Below, one piece after another: positions 1-7,700 of a DNA stretch of 12,013 nt. Every line of letters begins with the position of its first letter. The stretch's first letter is position 1. Origin of the DNA: Terfezia claveryi (Eukaryota > Ascomycota > Pezizomycetes > Pezizales > Pezizaceae). Location: NCBI GenBank assembly GCA_015179025.1, contig WHUX01000748.1:1-12013 (forward strand). The letters are read 5' to 3'. The position numbers and the translations under genes were made by a program. Under the pieces are notes generated by a model. That model was given only the letters and a program-made list of their open reading frames with translations, was not told the origin of the DNA and did no database searches.

Positions 1-134
1 AAATCTTTCGTGATATTGCCATTGTTGTCTTTGTCATCAGCTGCGATCGCAGGTGATGGGTTATTGTTATTGTTACCTTACTTGGCTTCCGAGATAAGGA
101 AGCTTATTTCCCCTATTGCCCTGACCGAGTTATG

Positions 135-142
135 TATATATA
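135..142 (+). promoter_or_regulatory. TATA box of the 5' LTR
   Basis: TATATATA lies within the LTR, conserved at 5607-5614 in the 3' LTR. Transcription would be expected to start some tens of bases downstream, near the hairpin at 163-182, which fits the proposed RNA 5' end that pairs with the primer site. The start itself is inferred. Confidence 0.65.
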
Positions 143-162
143 GAGCCTGTCCCTTGTACTGT

Positions 163-183
163 CGTTGGATCCCCATCCAACGT
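163..183 (+). promoter_or_regulatory. Hairpin in the probable R region, proposed RNA 5' end
   Basis: CGTTGGAT (163-170) and ATCCAACG (175-182) form a perfect 8-bp stem with a CCCC loop, about 20-40 bases after the TATA box. ATCCAACGT (175-183) is the exact reverse complement of ACGTTGGAT at 413-421, two bases after the LTR. In Tf1/sushi-type elements the 5' end of the RNA folds back onto the primer site, and this arrangement would allow it. In the 3' LTR the right arm has changed by two transitions. Confidence 0.5.
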
Positions 184-412
184 CTTGTATATCCAATACA
201 GGACTTTGCCTCTTCCAGCACTTGTACACCTCCCTTGTGCACCCCCGTGTCTTGTGTCCCTTGCCCACTGCCTCTCTTGCCCTCGCCCTTGCCTCTATCC
301 TAGCCTTTTCCCCTAGTCGCACACGTAGTGTTCCTACGTGAGTGTTACCCTAGCCTTGCCCTTGCCCCGGCATACTCCTTGGTCGCCTTGTCCCCAGAGC
401 CGTCGTTACACT

Positions 413-421
413 ACGTTGGAT
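413..421 (+). other. Candidate self-priming primer-binding site
   Basis: ACGTTGGAT begins two bases after the LTR end and is exactly complementary to ATCCAACGT at 175-183 in the presumed R region. I see no convincing match to a tRNA 3' end here. Self-priming by the first bases of the transcript is known for Tf1 and proposed for related fungal chromoviruses; its use here is inferred from position and complementarity. The rest of 411-587 is a short leader with no gene. Confidence 0.5.
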
Positions 422-587
422 CGTCCTGACCAACTAGTACGTCCACATTATAGCAAGTCAAGAAACTACTCCTACGCTCCCAAGAGCTAGGTTCTAAGCC
501 TGGCAAGCACTGCCAATCCCAAAAAATCAGACCGACTTTGACAACTATCGCAACACCATTATCGACATTTACCTCACTGCAGACACC

Positions 588-1646
588 ATGGGTTTGCAAC
601 TAGAAGCAGCTATGCATGAAGCCCAACAGAAACTGGCCAGAGCCGAAGATGAAATCGCAATACTTACAGAGGACCTTACATCCTACCAGAAGGACTTGGC
701 CAATGAAAAGAGGACTGTCCAAACCCTGACCAGGGCCCTGGACACCATAAACCCTGGGAATCAGGCACCTCAGGCCCCCAAAACACAGGACCTCCCCACT
801 CCACTGAAATTCAAGGGTGAAAGGTCCCGCCTCAAACCTTGGAAAAACTCAATCAATATCAAGCTAAATAGGGATGCTGCGAAGTTCTCCACCGTACAAC
901 ACTGCTTGGCCTACGTGTATAGCCTATTGGAGGATAAAGCCTTGGATCAAGTCCAACCATACGTCCAAGACTCGGGTATCAAACTAGTAGACATTCCTGT
1001 ACTATTTGCTATCCTCGATCGGGCGTTTGGAGATCTAGACCCGGCAAGAACAGCAACCAGAGCCCTTCGGGCCCTAAGACAATGAGGTAATGACCTCTTG
1101 ACATATGTAGCCGAATTCTCGAGGCTAGCAGCAGAGGTACTATGGAACGACCAGGTAAAACTGGAACAGTTTGAAGAGGGCCTTAGTGTCGAGATCAAAA
1201 AGCACCTTATTCTGTCTCCAGCCAAAACTCTTGAGGAGCTCATCGACCTGGCCTCGCAGGTGGAACAAAGGATGGCCAGGTTGGGAATGCAACAGGCCTG
1301 GATCTATCCCCCCCAGAACCCATCGCAACCCCGCCTCCAGAATCAGCACCCCCAGAACCCATCGCAACCCCGCCCCCAGAATCAACCCGATCCAGTTAAG
1401 GCAGCACACCCTTCCATGGTAGCTGGGAGAACCACCCCAATGGACCTATCTTTGGGAAGACCCAGACTCACTCAGGGGGAAAGGGATCGCCGCCGCAACA
1501 ATGGGCTATGCATCGCCAATGGCAAGGGAGACCACTTTATTGTAGCATGTCCCCTCTGCAAAAACTGCTCGATGGCCGCTCACGCCATCTCCGAATCTAG
1601 GATCGAAGAGGTAGATGAGTTGAGAAAAGCCCTGTCCCTTGTCTAG
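588..1646 (+). pseudogene. gag: gag of the gypsy element, interrupted by one in-frame stop
   Basis: One frame runs from ATG 588 to TAG 1644-1646 (about 352 codons), broken only by TGA at 1083-1085, which a single C-to-T change of CGA would give. About residues 5-58 are rich in Leu, Glu and Lys with heptad-like spacing, suggesting a coiled coil. The capsid-like region follows, containing PLKFKGERSRLKPW, the usual start of a retrotransposon gag domain. Residues 240-270 hold a Pro/Gln-rich 13-residue repeat. Near 1509-1550 is a damaged zinc knuckle: Cys, Asn, His and Cys occupy the CX2CX4HX4C spacing, the second Cys being lost. The product would have formed the virus-like particle and bound RNA. 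The next reading, into protease, lies in the -1 frame and overlaps the gag end, so -1 frameshifting is possible but unproven. Confidence 0.88.
1312..1389 (+). repeat. Two tandem 39-bp units inside gag
   Basis: CCCAGAACCCATCGCAACC starts at 1312 and again at 1351, a 39-bp (13-codon) period. The encoded unit is QNPSQPR followed by LQNQ or PQNQ. The unit length keeps the frame, so it is a protein-level repeat in a flexible linker before the zinc knuckle. Confidence 0.8.
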
Positions 1647-1648
1647 TT

Positions 1649-2184
1649 ACTGACACTAGCAAGGGACCTGTCCCAAGCCATTTGTCTTTATCTGCATTTT
1701 CTGTTTCTTCCACTGTTGACGAATCTCACTTGTTCAGCGAGCATTTTGTTGTATCTATCTCCCTCAGAATCAATGATAGAACAATCAATATATCTGCACT
1801 TATAGATTGTAGAGCTTCAGGAATTGCCTTCATTGACTAAGCCTTTGTCAATAAATTCTCTATATCCACGTCCAAGCTTAAAACCCCCCTGTCCTAGATG
1901 TCAATGACGGTCGACCCATCTCCTCTAGGAATATCACCGATATTGCGTGCTTGCCTGCCCTGGTGGGGGATCACTCCAAGGCCAACCTCCCCATATTCAT
2001 CACTAAGCTAAAATACCCAATTGTCATCGGAATCCCCTGGCTCAAAATACATAATGTATCAGTCAACTTTGGCTCGTACACTCTGCAGTTCAATAGCCAG
2101 TATTGTCAAAAACACTGCGGAAATCCAAAAGCCACTATTACTAGGCTGTGTGCCTTGCCATCCCCAATAACTCACCCAACCTAG
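1649..2184 (+). pseudogene. Aspartic protease domain of gypsy pol, frameshifted
   Basis: The reading starts in the frame of position 1649, passes through ALIDCRASGIAFID around 1796-1837 and meets TAA 1838-1840, a likely former CAA. This is the retropepsin active-site region; the Asp at 1805-1807 remains, but the following Ser/Thr-Gly is replaced by Cys-Arg, so no activity is expected. By 1951 the reading has moved to another frame and shows YPIVIGIPWLKIHN, the conserved C-terminal part of the fold (usually ILGMPWL). It ends at TAG 2182-2184. The domain would have cut the Gag-Pol polyprotein. One frameshift lies between 1840 and 1951. Confidence 0.8.
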
Positions 2185-3129
2185 GTGGTACCTCAGTATG
2201 CGTACATTGATGCCAATCCCCCTGTTGTACCGCCTCCAAAACCTTTGAATGTTAGCTTTATCGGAGCAGGGGCTTTCGCTTACCTCACTAGGAGGCACAA
2301 GCTAAAGGCTCACGCCCTGTCCATACATGAGGTGAACCTGAAGATTAATAAGACAAGGTCTAAGGAGGAGTGGAAGTCCATGGTCCCAGACGAATACCAC
2401 GAATTCATCGACCTGTTCTTGGAGAAGGCTGCAGAAAAGCTCGTACCCTACTGGCCATATGATCACACTATTCTACTGATAGAGGGTAAAACCCCCCCTA
2501 TAGGCCCCTCTACAGAATGTCCCGGTTAGAGCTAGAAGCTTTGAAGAAGTACTTAGAAGAAAACCTCAACAAGAGCTTCATCCGCCACAGCTCCTCTCCA
2601 GCGGGTGCTCCAGTGCTATTCGTAAAGAAGTCGGATAGCTCCCTCTAGTTGTGTGTTGATTATCATGGTCTGAACGAAATAATGGTTAAAAACAGATACC
2701 CCCTACCTCTGATCCCGAAGGTATTAGCCAGGCTTTCCAAGGTGAAATGGTTTACCAAATTGGACTTGGGAGGAACATACAACCTGGTATGGATTGCCGA
2801 AGGGAGGAGTAGAAAACGGCCTTCTGGACACGTTATGGCCACTTCGAGTACAACGTCATGCCCTTTGCCTAACCAACGCCCCTGCCTCCTTCAGCACTTC
2901 ATAATGACACCTTACAGGACTTTCTGATGTGTTTTGTATGGCTTACCTCGATGATATCTTGATTTATTCAGATACCCTAGCAGAGCACAAGATTCATGTC
3001 CGGCAGGTATTGGAGAAGCTGGAGCAAGCTGGGTTGTACCTCAAGCCCGAGAAATACGAGTTCCATGTGCAGGAGGTTAAGTATCTAGGGTTGATCATCA
3101 CCACGGAGGGAATTAAAATGACCCTGTAA
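2185..3129 (+). pseudogene. Reverse transcriptase domain of gypsy pol, several breaks
   Basis: The stretch 2185-2529 is the linker plus the start of the polymerase (MVPDEYHEFIDLFLE is typical). A frame change follows near the C run at about 2491-2497, then [15 protein letters not shown] and [18 protein letters not shown] appear. TAG 2647-2649 precedes [11 protein letters not shown], the conserved fingers motif. [11 protein letters not shown] and [11 protein letters not shown], the first catalytic Asp region, follow. Another frame change near 2810 is needed to read the [10 protein letters not shown] segment. The active site YLDD is intact at 2944-2955, in ILIYSDT context. The reading stops at TAA 3127-3129. 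Family assignment is firm from these motifs; the enzyme is dead because the frame is broken at least three times. Confidence 0.9.
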
Positions 3130-3775
3130 AGGTCGCTGCAATCAGAAGTGGAAAACTCTAGCCAACCTCAAGGATGTACAGGCCTTCCTGAGATTCACCA
3201 ACTTCTATCACCGGTTCATTCTGGGATATTCGAAGATCGCGGCACCACTGACAGCATTAACAAGACCAAGGGCATGGAAAGAGGCCAGCGCTTCCAGTGG
3301 AATCCTGAAGCCCAGTTGGCCTTCTAGAAGCTTAAGGAAGCCTTCTGCTCAGCCCCGATCTGGCCCACTTTGATCCCGATAGCGAGTGTATCGTGGAAAC
3401 AGATGCCTCCGACTATGTCTCTGCCAGAATCCTGTCCCAGTATGTCAATGGAGCCCTCCACCCGGTGGCCTATTTCTCTAAAAAACACTCCCGGCAGAGT
3501 GTAATTACGAGATCTATGATAAGGAATTAATGGCCATTGTCCGAGCTTTTGAGGAATGGAGGCCTTATCTGGAATCAGCCAAGGGGATCATCAAGGTGCT
3601 ATCCGATCATAAGATCTTAAGTACTTCACCACCACTAAGCTGCTGAACCGACGCAGGCTAGGTGGTCGGAGTTTTTATCTCGATTCAACTTTAAGATCAA
3701 GTATCGGCCTGGAAAGGTGGGCGGTAAGCTGGATGCACTGACCAGGAGATCAGGAGATTCCCTAAAGGGGGGATG
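3130..3775 (+). pseudogene. RNase H domain and connection of gypsy pol, heavily frameshifted
   Basis: No single frame stays open, but pieces in all three frames line up in the right order. They are LKDVQAFL and a TNFYHRFI segment (about 3160-3225), then [14 protein letters not shown] with the catalytic TDAS at 3399-3410, then [14 protein letters not shown] (about 3451-3490), and the DHK motif near 3606. After it come a LLNRR segment and KYRPGKV (about 3700-3720). This is the usual Ty3/gypsy RNase H order. The domain would have removed RNA from the RNA-DNA hybrid. The stretch 3776-3918 continues the linker towards integrase in broken frames. Confidence 0.8.
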
Positions 3776-3918
3776 AAAGGCTAAAATACCAAAATCAGGT
3801 GTATTGAAGCCCGAAAACCTTGACCTGTAGCCAATGTCCTTGCTGATGTGGAAGCTGAGGCTGACCTTACAACTGGTAAGACAGGCATACGAGGATAACC
3901 TCCTGGCCAAGGAAATTA

Positions 3919-4725
3919 TTGCCACAGTGGATTCCGGCCAGGCCGCCACCCCAAAATCTCCCTAACCAGTGTACCATCCAGGAGGGCCTTCTATACTACC
4001 GTGATCAGCTCTATATACCAGAAGGAAGGTTATGGCTGAGGCTAATAGAAGAGCATCATGACAGCCTGGTTGCAGGTCACCCTGGAGTGGTAAAAACATT
4101 AGAGCTTCTGGCCAGGGAGTACACCTAGATTGACTAGTGGAAGGACGTAGAGCAGTACATACAGAACTGCCATATTTGCAAGTGTGCTAAGCCTGTCCGC
4201 TATGCCCTGTACGGGACTCTGAAACCTCTAGAGATTCCAGATCGGCCCTGGCTGCACCTTACCATGGATTTCGTAATGGGATTGCTAGAAGACTCGGGGT
4301 TCAACGCCATCCTGATGGTGGTAGACCGGTTGACAAAGATGAGGTATGTTGTACCTTGTTGGGATACCTGTTCTGTTCAGGAGCTGGCCAACCTCTACCT
4401 CAACAACATATTCTAGTACCACGAGCTCCCCGAATCCATTGTGTCCGACTGTGGCCCTCAGTTTACCTCGGACTTTTGGAGAGCATTCTGTGAGCTTCTG
4501 GGGATTAAAGTACGTTTGTCCACAGCATATCACTCTCAGACGGATGGCCAATCGGAGAGGATGAATGCCATTATAGAGCAATACCTGTGGGCTTTTGTCA
4601 ATTACCAGCAGGATAACTGGGTTTCATTGCTGGCCACCTGCGAGTTTGCCGTGAACAACCAGTTCTCAGAATCCTCCAAAACCTCACCTTTCCTGGCTAA
4701 CTACGGTTGGCACCCCCGGTTCTAG
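3919..4725 (+). pseudogene. Integrase zinc finger and DDE core of gypsy pol
   Basis: This is the best preserved part of pol: one frame holds from 3919 to 4725 with only three internal TAGs (4126, 4135, 4414), each one transition from CAG or TGG. The HHCC zinc finger is complete: His 4057-4059, His 4078-4080, Cys 4168-4170 and Cys 4177-4179. The DDE triad is complete: Asp 4267-4269 in TMDFV, Asp 4447-4449 in SDCGPQFTS, and Glu 4555-4557 in GQSERMNAIIEQYL, with exactly 35 residues between the second Asp and the Glu. The enzyme would have joined element DNA to the target. The frame ends at TAG 4723-4725, where a frameshift moves the reading to the frame of 4707. Confidence 0.92.
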
Positions 4726-5110
4726 ATGCCTGGCCCCTGCAAAAAGCCCACCCCCCAGCTAAGAAGTTCGCAGTTGAGATCGCTGAACTCCACCATACCC
4801 TGAAAGCGAGCTGGGATATGCGCAAGCCAGGCAAGCTGAGTATACTAATGGATCATGGCTGCCAGCCCCCAGATACCAGCCAGGGGACAAGGTGTGGCTC
4901 TCCAGCCGGCACTTCCGGAAGAGCGGCCATCTCGCAAACTCGACCACAAGTTCTTGGCCCATTCGAGGTGTTGGCCACTGTGAGTACTCATGCCTATCGA
5001 CTAGGTTCCCCAAGACATCAAACGCTACCCGTTGTCCATGTCTCCGAGATCAAGCCCGCGGGAGGACCCTCTTCCAGACAGAAACACCCCCCACCCCTTC
5101 CGTGGTTATT
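4726..5110 (+). pseudogene. Integrase C-terminal GPY/F region of gypsy pol
   Basis: Continuing in shifted frames, the sequence encodes the end of the integrase. In the frame of 4707 a GPFEVLATVSTHAYRLG segment carries the GPF motif at 4956-4964, the GPY/F module found in gypsy integrases just before a chromodomain. GDKVWLSSRHF, conserved just upstream, is read in a different frame (about 4886-4920). At least two frame changes are needed. The module is thought to help integrase multimerise and bind DNA. Confidence 0.75.
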
Positions 5111-5298
5111 GAAGGTGAGGAGGAATGGGAGGTTGAGAAGGTACTAGACTCACGAAGAGGTATGGGTTTTGCAGTATAAGGTCAAATGCTGGGGAATGAG
5201 GAGGCTATTGGCAACCTGCAGAGGACTTGAAGAATGTGCAGGATTTGGTTACCCTATTCCACCAGCGATACCCCAGGAAGCCTCACCCAGTTGAATGA
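5111..5298 (+). pseudogene. Chromodomain at the C terminus of gypsy pol, frameshifted
   Basis: EEEWEVEKVLDSRR begins near 5117, with the first aromatic cage residue as Trp 5126-5128. That frame ends at TAA 5177-5179. A neighbouring frame gives QYKVK, and the frame ending at TGA 5296-5298 gives YWQPAEDLKNVQDLV, whose Trp (5209-5211) belongs to the WxPxxxL signature. The order and spacing match chromodomains of fungal chromoviruses, which bind histone H3 methylated at Lys9 in known cases. Two frame changes mean the domain cannot be made. The stretch 5299-5420 is untranslated and I see nothing in it. Confidence 0.85.
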
Positions 5299-5420
5299 TA
5301 TCAGACCTTTTGCACTCTTGTTGTTGTTTGGAGTTGGGGTTCTTGTTTCTACCCCTGTTGATGTTTTCTGTGTTGATTTTGCCAGTTATCATGTCCAGGC
5401 CTCCTAGTCACTGGAGCTCC

Positions 5421-5438
5421 AGCCTAAAGGAGGGATAG
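5421..5438 (+). other. Polypurine tract
   Basis: AAAGGAGGGATAG lies directly before the 3' LTR start TGTAAC at 5439. Such a purine run primes plus-strand DNA synthesis in LTR retrotransposons, and its position fixes the 3' LTR boundary. Confidence 0.85.
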
Positions 5439-5460
5439 TGTAACAACCGTATGTTCAGTT

Positions 5461-5532
5461 GTCATCACCTGCAATCGCAGGTGATGGGTCATTCATTGTT
5501 GTTTTTGTCATCACCTACAATCGCAGGTGATG
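5461..5532 (+). repeat. Duplicated hairpin unit in the 3' LTR
   Basis: GTCATCACCTGCAATCGCAG begins at 5461 and a near copy begins at 5507, a 46-bp period. The first copy holds a perfect 10-bp stem, CATCACCTGC (5463-5472) with GCAGGTGATG (5477-5486), and an AATC loop. The second has one stem mismatch. One related copy is at 35-58 in the 5' LTR. Upstream promoter elements in the U3 region could look like this, but no binding protein is known to me. Confidence 0.85.
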
Positions 5533-5606
5533 GGTTATTGTTATCATTACCTTGCTTGGCTTCCAGATAGGAAGCTTATTTCCTCCATTGCCCTGACTAA
5601 GTTATG

Positions 5607-5614
5607 TATATATA
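5607..5614 (+). promoter_or_regulatory. TATA box of the 3' LTR
   Basis: TATATATA is conserved in sequence and context with 135-142. From this LTR it would drive transcription rightwards, antisense to the copia remnant. Confidence 0.55.
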
Positions 5615-5875
5615 GAGCCTGTCCCTCGTACTGTCATTGGATCTCCATCCAATATCTTGTATATCCAATACAGGACCTTGCCTCTCCCAGCGCTTGTGCA
5701 CCTCCCTTGTACACCCCGTGTCTCGTGTCCCTTACCACTGCCTCTCTTGCCCTCGCCTTGCCTCCGTCCTAGCCTTTTCCCTAGTCGCACACGTAGCGTT
5801 CCTACGTGAGTGTCACCCTAGCCTTGCCCTTGCCCGGTGTACCTCTTGGTCGCCTTGTCCCAGACCGTCGTTACA

Positions 5876-6530
5876 GTAGAGGGCAATAACTAAGAGGATT
5901 TTGAGCATTTCTGGGACATCATCTGTGATAGGTTTCATCATAGTTACACCTGCTTTTTGAGTGAATCCTCTTCAACCTTGTGAGCTTTATATTTCTCGAT
6001 ACTTCATCTACTTTTCTTTTGACTAAATATACCCATTTGGTATCAACAATCTGTGTTCCTTCAGGGATTTTGGATTTATCGATCTTGGTATATACCCCAT
6101 ATCGATTCAATTGCTCTTGTTCTTTAGCTCGAACTTTAGCCTATTCTGAGGCTTGTGAAGAGCTACATGCTTGCTTATCAGTTGGGTGATCTAGATCTAT
6201 TTCTACTGTGAATATCTTTCTCCGAACTGGCTGTCATTCTGATTTCCTGGTGCTGACCATGCTTTCCCAATCTCGAGTAGTTTTTCTAGGCTTCTTCATT
6301 AGAGGTGGTGCCACAGGCTGGTGAATAGGGACTGGTATTTTGGGTTTTCTAGGGGATCTTCACATTTTGGTTTCTGGGTATATCATCTCCTCTATTAGGA
6401 GCTTCATCCAGAGATTCCAAACTACTTGTCTCCGAAATTTCTATAGGGACTGGCCAGAGGGCGAGCTTAATCTGGCCAGTATCCATCTGTACCTGGTAGC
6501 TCTCAAAGCTTTCTGTATAACCAATTATAT
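5876..6530 (-). pseudogene. Copia reverse transcriptase N-terminal part and integrase linker, truncated
   Basis: On the minus strand, IPEGTQIVDTKWVYLVK (about 6060-6010) is the conserved start of copia reverse transcriptases. It is followed, after a small frame disturbance, by NYDETY near 5950, the usual DYxETFAPV position. In the next frame DDVPEMLKILLVIALY runs to the very edge at 5876, so the gypsy LTR interrupts the domain before its catalytic YVDD. Upstream, 6190-6530 encodes a polar linker (for example SSLESLDEAPN) with TAG stops and a frame change near 6310, and VEIDLDHPTD near 6190. The catalytic half is not in the window, so the piece is inactive. Confidence 0.85.
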
Positions 6531-7330
6531 TGGCTTCATAGCTTCTTGAAGAGAGCTTATCGGAGACATCGTAATTGAAGTAGAGGACTTGCTGTCCAAA
6601 TGGTCTTAGCTTTATTCGTTCAGCCTTTAGATTTTTTTGAGCATGATTTCGATAGGGGTTTTTCCTTGAAGAGTTTTATAGGGAATCTGATTCTTCATAT
6701 AGGCTACCCAGTTCAAAGCTTTGTCCCACAGGCCTTTAGGTAGGGCTGACCCTATTAAAGCAGTCCTACTCATGGTAAGGATCCTTCGGTTTGCTCGTTC
6801 GATTATAGCATTTGTTTTGCTATGCTTCAGGATAGTTTCTTTAGAGGCTATGCCTCGTTGCTTTAGTTCTTCTTGAAGCTCATTATTACGGAATTCTCCT
6901 CTCTAGTCTGTTTGGATTTGGCTGACTCGTAAGGTTGTGGCTGCTTCTAATTTATTGATTATTTCGATTAATGCTTTTCCAGTCTTACTCTTCTTTCGAA
7001 GGAGCTGTACAGCTATATACCAGCTGAAGTCATCCACAATTACTAGTAGATATCGATATTGCTTGCTAGGTATGGGAGGTTCGATTGGACCAACGAGGTC
7101 TGCATGGACCCATTCTAAAAGTCGGTTTGTTCTGATCTGTAGGTCTTTGAGCTGTTTGGGTGCAGCTGGTTTGGTGGCCTTCCCTTGTTCACATGCCTTG
7201 CATCGGATTTTCTCTTTCTGGTCCTTTAGGTATTCAGGGAGAGTCTTAAGGATATTATAGGAAATATGTCCATACCTTTCATGTAGGCTGATTGCAGTTT
7301 CCTTACTAGTCCCCTCGATCCTTTTAATTC
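6531..7330 (-). pseudogene. Copia integrase with zinc finger and DDE core
   Basis: The zinc finger begins with SLHERYGHISYN (about 7290-7255) and ends with the CKAC pair near 7200. The catalytic triad is complete on the minus strand: Asp at 7098-7100 (WVHADLVGP), Asp at 6906-6908 (QIQTD), and Glu at 6798-6800 (AIIERANR), with exactly 35 positions between the last two. A TAG at 6903-6905 directly after the second Asp probably replaced TGG or CGG. Downstream, IPYKTLQGKTPIEIML and LRPFGQQVLYF are the usual copia integrase C-terminal segments; between them a one-base loss in an A run near 6634-6640 shifts the frame. Order and spacing make the assignment firm; stops make it non-functional. Confidence 0.9.
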
Positions 7331-7700
7331 CTGCTTCTTTCCAGTTTCCGACCTCATTTTCAGGCCTAATCTATATTCCATCGAGATCTCATTCCATTTT
7401 GTAGAGTACTTTTCTGCCCGTCTTTAGCTCTACTTTACTCTTTTTCTCCTGCAAAGTAAAATTTTTTGGCATCTGCAGGCCACTAATAATATTACTGTAG
7501 TTGGGGTTATATAGGTATTGCTCATGATGAATATTTCGTCCGTTATGTTTGAAGACGAGAGTCCCCATGGTTCGGCAAATGGAGGTAGATTGATCATGTG
7601 CCCCTACTTCGATATTGAGGTTGTATTCAATATCAATAAGTCAGTCATATTTGTTTGTCGTATGGTGGGTAGCTGCTGTATTATATTTATAATACCCTTC
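7331..7700 (-). pseudogene. Copia protease region, mutated active site
   Basis: In the same frame as gag and integrase, the minus strand encodes HHTTNKYD, then a TGA at 7641-7643 where copia proteases usually have Trp, then LIDIEYNLNI. The expected active site is Asp-Ser/Thr-Gly; here Asp (7632-7634) is followed by Ile-Glu, so catalysis is lost. Downstream LYNPNYSNIISG matches the later protease region. Two more stops, TGA and TAG, fall between 7360 and 7400 in KME-stop-DLDGI-stop-IRPENEVG, each one transition from TGG. The protease would have processed Gag-Pol. Confidence 0.75.

Larger units (their letters stand above)
1..410 (+). repeat. 5' LTR of the gypsy element (5' end missing)
   Basis: Bases 21-410 align along their length with 5495-5875. 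The LTR ends in CGTCGTTACA, the same terminus as the 3' LTR, and the inverted repeat TGTAAC/GTTACA is visible in the complete 3' copy. Counting by eye, the two copies differ at roughly 30 substituted positions over about 380 columns, nearly all of them transitions, plus several one-base gaps. Bases 1-20 align only weakly with the 3' LTR. Internal hairpins lie at 35-58, 163-182 and 320-340. Confidence 0.92.
1..5875 (+). mobile_element. Ty3/gypsy chromovirus LTR retrotransposon, degraded, nearly full length
   Basis: Two related LTRs (1-410, cut by the window edge, and 5439-5875) flank gag, protease, reverse transcriptase, RNase H, integrase and a chromodomain in that order. Integrase downstream of RNase H is the Ty3/gypsy order, and the C-terminal chromodomain places it among chromoviruses, in which that domain is thought to steer integration to modified chromatin. 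A polypurine tract sits directly before the 3' LTR, and a 9-nt self-priming-type primer site follows the 5' LTR. Every coding part carries stops or frameshifts, so the copy cannot be autonomous. It sits inside a copia element: copia reverse transcriptase reading resumes at 5876. The target-site duplication cannot be tested because the left junction is outside the window; the right flank begins GTAGA. Confidence 0.93.
5439..5875 (+). repeat. 3' LTR of the gypsy element, 437 bp
   Basis: It runs from TGTAACAACC to CGTCGTTACA, with the inverted terminal repeat TGTAAC/GTTACA. The left boundary is fixed by the polypurine tract. The right boundary is fixed by the end of similarity with the 5' LTR and by copia reading resuming at 5876. 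It contains a duplicated hairpin unit (5461-5532), TATATATA at 5607-5614, a weakened copy of the R hairpin near 5637-5654, and a CACACGTAG/CTACGTG hairpin at 5788-5808. Confidence 0.95.

Noticed and set aside
10..322. Overlapping open frames on both strands in the 5' LTR
   Set aside because: They lie wholly in LTR sequence, recur in the 3' LTR at 5527-5879, and match no protein family.
411..430. A tRNA primer site after the gypsy 5' LTR
   Set aside because: TGGATCGTCC could be read as one, but I cannot match it to a tRNA 3' end, whereas the self-complementarity is exact.
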